Of a stretch of 64,000 bases of DNA, positions 57,436-64,000 are shown one piece after another. The translations under genes were made by a program, and so were the position numbers. The notes under the pieces are model-generated. The model searched no databases. It had not been told where the DNA came from and saw only the letters and a program-made list of their open reading frames with translations. Numbering within the stretch: the stretch's first letter is position 1; each line of letters begins with the position of its first letter. Source of the stretch: Choristoneura fumiferana (lineage: Eukaryota; Arthropoda; Insecta; Lepidoptera; Tortricidae); the NCBI RefSeq assembly GCF_025370935.1, contig NC_133472.1, positions 43,615,517 to 43,679,516 of the forward strand, written 5' to 3'.

Positions 57436-57545
57436 TCAGAGGTGCGAGCCGGGGTTTGAACCCACGATCCTCTGCTTCAGAAGCGATAGGTCAAACCACT
57501 AGGCCACCACGGCTTTTTTTCTAGGCCACCACGGCTTTTTTTTTA
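57436..57545 (-). mobile_element. SINE head fragment with duplicated end
   Basis: caaaccactaggccaccacg followed by a T run appears, and then ctaggccaccacggctttt is repeated immediately. It is a truncated head with a 23-bp tandem duplication at its end. Confidence 0.7.
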
Positions 57546-57740
57546 AATATGATCACTGTTAATTTTTTTTCCATACATACCTATTAAATGTAATTTTCAA
57601 TTTTTGCGAAGGTATGCGATAACAACATTGACAGCACATGGTCATATTTATCTAAGATGTCAAATAAATGTCAAAAAATAATTAAAAGCCCCCCGTACCA
57701 AGAGACAGCGATAACACCGCCATGTTTGATACACTGATTT

Positions 57741-58031
57741 AAGGATGAACCTTTGGAGATCAATAATTTATCTTTAATTCAGTTAAGTATTTCAAAATAT
57801 TACATAAAAAAGTAGCTTATTTATGTGATTAGGATAGAACCTTGAATTTAAAGCGCCATAGTCAAAGACATCCTGTAGGTACCGTATTTTAAGGATGAAC
57901 CTTTGGAGATCAATAATTTATCTTTAATTCAGTTAAGTATTTCAAAATATTACATAAAAAAGTAGCTTATTTATGTGATTAGGATAGAACCTTGAATTTA
58001 AAGCGCCATAGTCAAAGACATCCTGTAGGTA
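57741..58031. repeat. Two-copy 150-bp tandem duplication
   Basis: The unit starting aaggatgaacctttggagat occurs at 57741 and again at 57891, 150 bp apart. The two are identical over about 140 bp by eye. This is a very young duplication in non-coding intron sequence. Confidence 0.9.
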
Positions 58032-59006
58032 TACGCTTGTAAAATAGCAAAAAGCACTCACAATTATTCACATTTGTTATATTAGAATTATGACTATTTT
58101 AAGTCAGCAGATGTTCCTCTTAATGTTTAAAGTGTGTTTAACAGGTATCTACGTAGGTAGCGAAAATCGCGACATGCTCTAAATGTTGCAGTCGGGGCAT
58201 CGAGTATCGTACACTTCCTGGCTTATTTATACCAGCAATATACGACAAAAACAAAAGTACTTACTAACATTGCCACAAGCGACTTTAGCATACACGAATA
58301 AAGTCCACAATTGGGGAGGATAACTCGCTATAACAGTAAAGGCGAAAACGTTTGACAGACGGTAACGTATTTGTGTCTTAAAATTTGTCGTATCTAAAGG
58401 TCAAAGGACTGTCAATAAGGTTAAAAAGTACGTACGCAAAATTTAACCACTTGTTATTTAGAGTGATATAATATTCAAAAATCAATCCCCAATAAACGGA
58501 CTGTAGAAAATTGAGGGCCATTTTATAACCCACATCTGAAAAACCTCTGTAACTTCGCAAGTCCTCGTGTACTTTATATGGGACAAAACAGTAAAAACTG
58601 TTGAGTGTAGGTACTATATAAAGCACAAATAGTTCTCAACTCAACTAGTTAGGAACTCAGCATGCTGAAACGATAGCATTATATTTTGTATTGAATTTTA
58701 TAGCGATTCGCCACTTTTCACCACTTCAGTATAAGTCCTTTTAATTATCTATATGAATGAACGCACTATTTCTTGTCAGCATCTAGCGCTTAGCTTAGAC
58801 CGATTCGCGTGCACTACAAACGCAACAACAAACTTTCATCAAAATTATTAAGTTAGGTTATCTTAATCACGTGTGCACATTATCACAATTGAGAGACAAA
58901 AGCATCCGTCTCCTTCTAAACAGTGGAGCGCGAGCGAGCCGGCGAAAGCGCAGACGCTCACTCCGCGGAATGCTGTTTTGTTTGGTGAGGCAATATCTAT
59001 ATTTAC

Positions 59007-59119
59007 CATTGGTAGTGAAAGGGCGGCGTGCCCGCGGGTATTGGGAACTGGAGGACAGCAGCGGCGCCCGGGGCCGCTCTGACGGTCTGGGGCGCTCCGC
59101 GGAACGCTGGGGGCTCCAT
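59007..59119 (-). CDS. Exon 1: likely translation start and first half of Ig 1
   Basis: The minus strand of a GC-rich island encodes MEPPAFRGAPQTVRAAPG, AAAVLQFPIPAGTPPFHYQ and then TG|GTAAAT, a good donor in phase 2. With exon 2 the split codon is TGG, giving HYQW, the C-strand Trp of an Ig. The result reads through into ASNAAGSDTARV as one domain. In-frame TAG lies upstream (about 59194-59196), and I see no convincing acceptor between it and the ATG at 59119, so this ATG is the likely start; its -3 base is C, which is not ideal. The domain lacks both canonical Cys. An upstream exon cannot be fully excluded. Confidence 0.7.
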
Positions 59120-59277
59120 CGGGCTCCGGTAAACCGCTCGGGCCGCGCGCGACCGCCCGTATGTGCCAGCGACGTACCGTTCACCGTGTTTCTATTAATA
59201 TACAAGAAAAAATTCTACTCCCGCAGTAATGCTGGACGGTTATTCCGCCAATTTATTGTATCTGTTTCGTATGGGAA

Positions 59278-59307
59278 CAGCTGGTTTCACGTGGGCACGT
59301 GACGTAA
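59278..59307. promoter_or_regulatory. E-box cluster upstream of exon 1
   Basis: CAGCTG at 59278-59283 is followed by CACGTG at 59288-59293 and 59296-59301, the last overlapping TGACGTAA (59300-59307). CAGCTG is the type of E-box bound by MyoD/Nautilus-class muscle factors. The cluster lies about 160 bp upstream of the putative start codon. The role is inferred from motif and position only. Confidence 0.35.
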
Positions 59308-59335
59308 GTGTGCAATATAGTATACCAACAACATT

Positions 59336-59511
59336 TTTAACAAAAAATGGAACAGACTTCAAAAACCTGGAAAATAATTTAATAAGGAGTGAGACTATAG
59401 TCGTCACCTCACCTACAAACTATATGGGCTTCAATCACTCCTGCTGGCTCGTGCTGAGGCACCGACTTCAAAATTCAAGGTTTTTGAAGTCAGTTCCATT
59501 TTTTGTTAAAA
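59336..59511. mobile_element. MITE aacaaaaaatggaac
   Basis: aacaaaaaatggaacagact at the left and agtcagttccattttttgtt at the right are inverted repeats, as are cttcaaaaacct and aggttttt. It lies just upstream of the candidate promoter. A related piece (ttttgaagtcggtt) is at about 59912. Confidence 0.65.
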
Positions 59512-60032
59512 AAAACATACTTTTTAGTGATTTGTAGCCAAAGTGCATCTCACAAAGATTCTATTAAGCTCAAACACAGCATAGTTATATCATTTTATAA
59601 CAGAGTACCGGTACCCACGGTCTTCTTTATCAGGGTCCAGTTCACCAAATGATACTTTCAGAATGTAAATACTTGACTTGATGTTAAAAATGCCAAAATC
59701 GCTATAGGTGTGCTTTAAAAATTCGAGGGTAGCCCTCGATTTCTCTAAAATCCCTTCATCAGAGCCTGACTTGGTGTCAATGGGACCACCTCGGAAGTAT
59801 TTCCTTGAGAACTACAAAATAGTTTTAAAATTCGGTTCACAATTGGCGGAGCTATCGCGTAACAGACATACAAAAGAAACATACACTCGAATTGGGAACC
59901 TCCTCCTGTTTTGAAGTCGGTTAATAATGCCTTTGTCATATTATGCCCTTGGAATTTTTCGAAGCGCTTTGCTCCTACATTGCTTGATATAGGGTATGTA
60001 TTTACGTACTTACTCTTGCTCTTTAGTTGGTA

Positions 60033-60177
60033 CCGTAAACTGCTTCAACTTTACCCTCTGGCCCCAACATTGCCCGAGTTGATTTAGAGCCGATAACTTA
60101 GCACTCTTATAGGTTTTAAACTTGGCACTCTTATAGGCAATGTTGGGGCCAGAGGGCAAAGTTGTAGCAGTTTACGG
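60033..60177. mobile_element. TA-flanked MITE (38748 family)
   Basis: ccgtaaactgcttcaacttt and ggccccaacattgcc at the left are mirrored at the right (ggcaatgttggggcc, gcagtttacgg). TA on both sides. It is shorter than the 215-bp copy because of an internal deletion. Confidence 0.8.
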
Positions 60178-60774
60178 TAAGTCGGTAAACATCCTATCTA
60201 CTTAGAACATGAAACCACCGTGAGACACACTCATACTAAATGATGTCCCTGAGAACGGTGCGCGTGTTGCAGCAGCCGCCGAGTCGCGCCGCTCTTAGAA
60301 GGAGGGCTACGAATTAGCCCGAAACATGTCGAGCTAAACTCGGTTTAAAACGTGAGTTATCCGGGACAATTAATATGTTTATTTTCTCAAAAATGTCCGT
60401 AAAATTCTACATTATTCCTTACATATCAGAAGGGTAAGTTTATGGTCAGCGAGGAATTAAAAAGTTAAAAAGATTGCAGGCGCGCTTATAGCCAAGCACT
60501 CGTTCTGAGAGGTGGCCTGTGCCCAGCAGTGGGACGTATGTATATAGGCTGGGATGATGATGTCGAGCTAAACTCGGTTTAAAACAACTCACGTTCCGGG
60601 ACAATTAATATGTTATCATTTTCTCTCTCGTCTGGGTGAGCGGTTTCCGAAAGAGTGTGACGTCTGTCGACGGCACATAGATGTCGCTAGTGCTGCTGCT
60701 TAGGTAGCAAAGTAGAAATAAGCAACCTGAGATATGTATGCATAGGAAAAATTCGTGTCTAGATTCCTGTCCAG

Positions 60775-60960
60775 CAGTGGTGTAGGGGTTAAAGCACGCA
60801 GCACGGAATGCTGAGGACCTGGGTTCAATTCCCAGTGCTGGTCTCTTTTTCTGGTTTTTCTGTGCATCCATGTCTCAGTTTGTATTTTCGATATGGTTTC
60901 ACGGGATACCCGTAAAAGTAACAAATTTGGAGTTGAAATAAAAAATACAAAAAGACTCCA
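60775..60960 (+). mobile_element. tRNA-like SINE, third family
   Basis: The head agtggtgtaggggttaaagc has a box A, and gggttcaattcccag is a box B with a paired T arm. The anticodon loop lacks the expected U33 and there is no long variable arm, so it is not a working tRNA. A T-rich body and an A-rich end (ataaaaaatacaaaaag) follow. Confidence 0.6.
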
Positions 60961-61095
60961 AAAAACCAATCGTAACAAATGTAGTGGCAACAACAACATG
61001 CGATTGTAAATAAAACAATAAGTAGTGATCACTTATTTATTTTGTTTATCAGAATGACCGTCAAATACATTTCAAATGAGACTAGAACGCACTTC

Positions 61096-61343
61096 AAGGG
61101 TCCACGGAAAGCACGTGTCTAGTCACCTAAGCAACTTTTTGAGTTATAGCGGTTTGAAAGTTAGTCATCACGAACAATTACTATGGTTACCATTTATTTA
61201 AAAGATAAAAAAATAGATTTTGTATTGTTTTCAGATTATTTAATTCAGTGGTAAGTCATAGTACTTTGTGAGCTCTACATTTTGAGATTAAAATCTCAAT
61301 TAAAAAAAAAGGTGACTAGGCATGTTCTTTCCGTGGACCCTTC
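61096..61343. mobile_element. Second copy of the gggtccacggaaag MITE
   Basis: Inverted in orientation to the copy at 53076-53321 and similar along its whole length, including aactttttgagttatagcgg and aaaatctcaat. Confidence 0.8.
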
Positions 61344-61514
61344 ACTTATTCTATACACCAAGACTGGGACCGAGCGAGGGTTAAAAATCTGGTCTCTCTC
61401 CTGTGTAATGCCCGGTTCACATTATTTCAGTAAAACCGTTCCAATAGCCTGACACTGCGGCGCTCGATCGATCTTGTGTAACTCGTTTGGATTTTGACCC
61501 CGCAATGTATCGCT

Positions 61515-61635
61515 ACTGCAGGGCTACTACGAAACTCGAAACTCGAAGTTCGTGTCGTGCGGTCCCTCTGACACTTACACTATTTAATACGAGAGCGAGA
61601 GGACACGAACTTCGAGTTCCGTGCTGGCACGATTT
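61515..61635. mobile_element. MITE, gggctactacgaaactcgaa family
   Basis: gcagggctactacgaaactc at the left; cacgaacttcgagttccgtg at the right. It is inserted within a repeat whose parts are cacattatttcagtaaaacc and ttactggaataatgtg, so it is nested. Confidence 0.7.
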
Positions 61636-61835
61636 TACTGGAATAATGTGAACCGGACATTACCGAACTTTACAGTAGCATAATTTAAATCCAAATTCAA
61701 CATAGAATATAGAAGAAACCAGAAAGAATAACTTTACACAGGATAATTCAGGTTTGACTAGGCATACTTTAGTAAACAAACTGCGGGGCTACTACGAAAT
61801 TCGAAAAACGGAGTAGGCCCTCTGGGAGTTTCTGT

Positions 61836-63607
61836 GACAGGGTAGGTGGCGCTAGTGTCGTGCATGAGGTCAGTTTGACAACTTTGACATTGCGGCACGC
61901 TTGTGATTAGTTAAATAACTGAATGAGCCAATCACAAGCAAAAGTGTAACGTCAAACGGACCACACGACACTAACGCCATCTAGCGGTATTTGGCCTGCA
62001 ATAAAAAACCCTAACTCACAACATGACGTGTATCGCCAACGAATTTTCGAGTGAGATAACAAATAGATCATAGTGGAGTGTCCGCGTGATTTTTTTTCAA
62101 TTTCCATTAACTTCGGCGGCTTCGTTGATAGAAACTACTTTGTAATTAACATTTTGGCCAAATAAAAAAAAACATTCTTACTTGCCACAATCATTTTTAA
62201 AGAACAAATTGACGAGTTACATAACAATAGGAGTCATATTATAGAAGTCATCAAAAAAACTTACTTTCTTTACCTCCTATTGCTAAATATGTACGAATTA
62301 TACTTTAATTACTTACGGACTTTAAAAAACGTCATAAATTAAAAACCTTTCTATATCTTACATCTTAAAACAGTAAAAGTTAGGCCACTAGTGTCTTGGA
62401 GGAACTAAATAAATTTGACCTGAGGAACTCCCTTATAGGTAACGGAAATCAAAAATAACACTATATATTCTAAGGTCCCAAACTATGTAGATCACATACG
62501 ATAGATTTTAATTTAAATACAATTTTAACATGCACGCGACACATAAAGAGCACATTTTACTTATTTAAATTAACAAAGATTTATTACAAATGAATCGTAA
62601 AACGGTCCCAGTTTTAATATCAAAATAGTACCATTTATCTACAGTGAAAATCTCATAAGGTTCAACAGATGCAAGTATGTACAACGTGCCAGGAAGTCAT
62701 TGTAAAAGAAAAAAAAAATGTTGGTCTTCTATGAGGTCTGTGGCAGGCTAGTTGGCGCTAGCGTTCAAACTAGCGTCGTAAGGTCCTTTTGACAACTATG
62801 ACATTCGCATCACGTTTGTGATTAGTTAAATATCTAGATCAGCTATGCTCGAGTCTAAATTAGGCGAACTAGATTGACAACTGAAAATGTTACCAGACAG
62901 CAAAAACAAATAGGTATAGGAATATTTCAAAACAAATTTGTCGATATAACCTTGTGTAGACGCGGAATGAAAATGTTTGTAACTTTTGGACTTTATTTTC
63001 GTAAGGATAATTTCACAATAATAGAAATAATTCCAAGCAAGCCGATGGCAGTTAAGTCGAATGACATATATGAAATGTCAATAAAACAAAATGGCGGATG
63101 GCGTCCTTGCCGATGTTCAAATTTATTTTCGAAATCTTTCAAATAAAAGATTTATTTTATTATTATTTCGTATTGAGTTTTTTTCTAACATAGATATATA
63201 TTTTTTTAATATCGATATTACAGCACTGGTGTAACTGTGTGTAATGAACTGTCAAGTTGGTTCGCCGAATTCTGGACTCGAGTATAATTGCAAGACAGAC
63301 CTCACGATACCAACGCCATCTAGGGGTAATTAAGTTTCAAGTTTGGTTCGATCAACCTGACACGTTGGCCTTTTCAACGCCATAAGAGAATAGAGTAGAG
63401 ACTAGAGATAGCACTGACCGTTTATTCTACAAAGATTTTGACAACTGAGAAGCGTCAAATAGGGTTTCTGCTGGCGAAACGTCGCTAGATGGCGTTAGTA
63501 TCTTGAGCTACGTTTGACGCTAGCCATGCTTGCGATTGGCTGGTGATACAAATGTCAAATTGTCAAACTGACCTAAAGATAGGGCCAACTAGCCTGTTAC
63601 AGAAAAC
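61836..63607. repeat. Cluster of ggcgctag-type inverted repeats
   Basis: Several related segments occur: 61836-61990 (ggtggcgctagtgtcgtg ... gacactaacgccatctagcg), 62735-62850, 63285-63345 and 63455-63607. They share gtgattagttaaat, gtttgacgctag and tggcgcta blocks in both orientations. They look like degraded copies of one MITE family. The sequence between (62000-62730) and 63608-64000 shows no gene or element that I recognise. Confidence 0.5.
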
Positions 63608-64000
63608 AGGATTACCATTTTTGACACCTGTCGATTTTGTCAGTTCATCGTACAATGACACAGTGGCGCCATACAGCTCAATCTCATCGTTACGAGCCTT
63701 GTACATACATTGTTGGCGCAAAAAAGGCTATTAGAATAGTTACCTTGTCATATACAAGTAAACTTAATACAGTATCAAAACCCGAAGCTATCTATCAAGA
63801 TGAAAAACGCATCGCCGCGCCACTGTCTACGCGAAGGTCACTCAAAATATGCAATTTAGTTACATTTTAGACCACCATTCTTTTGATTTCAATTACTACT
63901 GAGGTAGCATTCCGGTGGGAATTTTGAGGCAATTACAAAATTGACTTTACCATGAAAGTATCAAGAATGTGATGTCTTTTTATATTGCCAAATTTGGATA

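Larger units (their letters stand above)
37640..59006. other. 21-kb first intron filled with repeats
   Basis: No exon compatible with the main chain is seen here other than the possible alternative first exon at 51678-51742. Most of the sequence is recognisable as MITEs, SINEs and dispersed repeats, listed separately. Parts without a named element (for example 39000-39850, 46000-46900, 47710-48170, 50880-51220, 52630-53070, 55110-55600, 58040-58990) show no coding signal. Confidence 0.6.

Noticed and set aside
58867..59302. Longer reading frames on both strands in the GC-rich island (69-143 codons)
   Set aside because: The frame that continues an Ig domain and splices in phase to exon 2 is a different one (59119-59007). 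The longer frames are low-complexity R/P/S products of GC richness.
60775..60846. Possible tRNA gene
   Set aside because: It has boxes A and B and a paired T arm, but U33 is missing, the acceptor pairing is imperfect and a SINE-like body follows. It is a SINE head. The same reasoning applies to the heads at 36486, 40269 and 43960.
62874..63146. 90-codon plus-strand reading frame
   Set aside because: It lies between degraded MITE copies, has no recognisable domain and no splice or promoter context. I cannot support it as a gene.
1..64000. CRISPR arrays, bacterial operons, phage or plasmid features
   Set aside because: No direct-repeat/spacer pattern or prokaryotic gene structure is seen; the window is spliced insect DNA.

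Overview
The window looks like nuclear DNA of a moth or butterfly (Lepidoptera). It is AT-rich, has exons with canonical GT-AG boundaries, and its introns are full of small elements typical of lepidopteran genomes: tRNA-headed SINEs, a LINE tail, TA-, TTAA-, TAA- and 8-bp-duplication MITEs, and long foldbacks. I see no bacterial features. I assign species group by inference from these repeats.

One gene on the minus strand accounts for essentially all the coding sequence. I reconstruct 24 exons in transcription order: 59007-59119, 37525-37639, 36121-36291, 33746-33926, 32740-32864, 32130-32296, 31536-31694, 30234-30376, 29330-29497, 28210-28422, 21877-27546, 21266-21613, 20034-20933, 18018-19451, 16574-17500, 15082-16113, 8858-12238, 7488-7850, 6734-7095, 5368-5730, 4688-5050, 4008-4370, 3148-3477 and 1-3030 (open at the window edge). 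Donors, acceptors and phases agree at every junction, giving about 6,800 codons, and the gene continues to the left. The product is a giant immunoglobulin-domain muscle protein of the titin / obscurin (Unc-89) / stretchin class. I cannot name the exact ortholog from sequence alone; no kinase, SH3, RhoGEF or Fn3 domain lies in the window.

Protein layout, N to C: seven Ig-like domains (59119 to about 27080), two alternating types from the second domain on; an S/K/E-rich linker; about 1,400 residues of predicted helix, all within one 5.67-kb exon; then a series of phase-1/phase-1 exons that each open with a related helical module (signature like LLQHIDEY ... KESIxxAKELKE ... LQxAL ... LxxDL). 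Several modules carry long acidic or T/V/I/E-rich tails, including an 1,127-residue PEVT-like exon. Five 121-codon module exons follow, then a helical exon, and finally a K/E-rich stretch built on 11-residue (hendecad) repeats. The plan suggests a sarcomeric scaffold or spring in which helical modules and acidic segments supply length.

The most notable region is 4008-7850. Three of the five module exons lie in a 680-bp exon-plus-intron tandem duplication that is almost identical even in the introns. A fourth copy (6734-7095) has lost one base and would hit a stop codon. A 683-bp PIF/Harbinger-like MITE sits inside the array. A decayed duplicate of an Ig exon lies at 33234-33398.

The 21-kb first intron (37640-59006) holds no confirmed exon of the main chain, but a possible alternative first exon (51678-51742, start MGSNCC) has a compatible splice phase. 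Otherwise it is a mosaic of transposon remnants. From 59120 to 64000 I see a GC-rich 5' end with E-boxes, then more repeats and no convincing gene.
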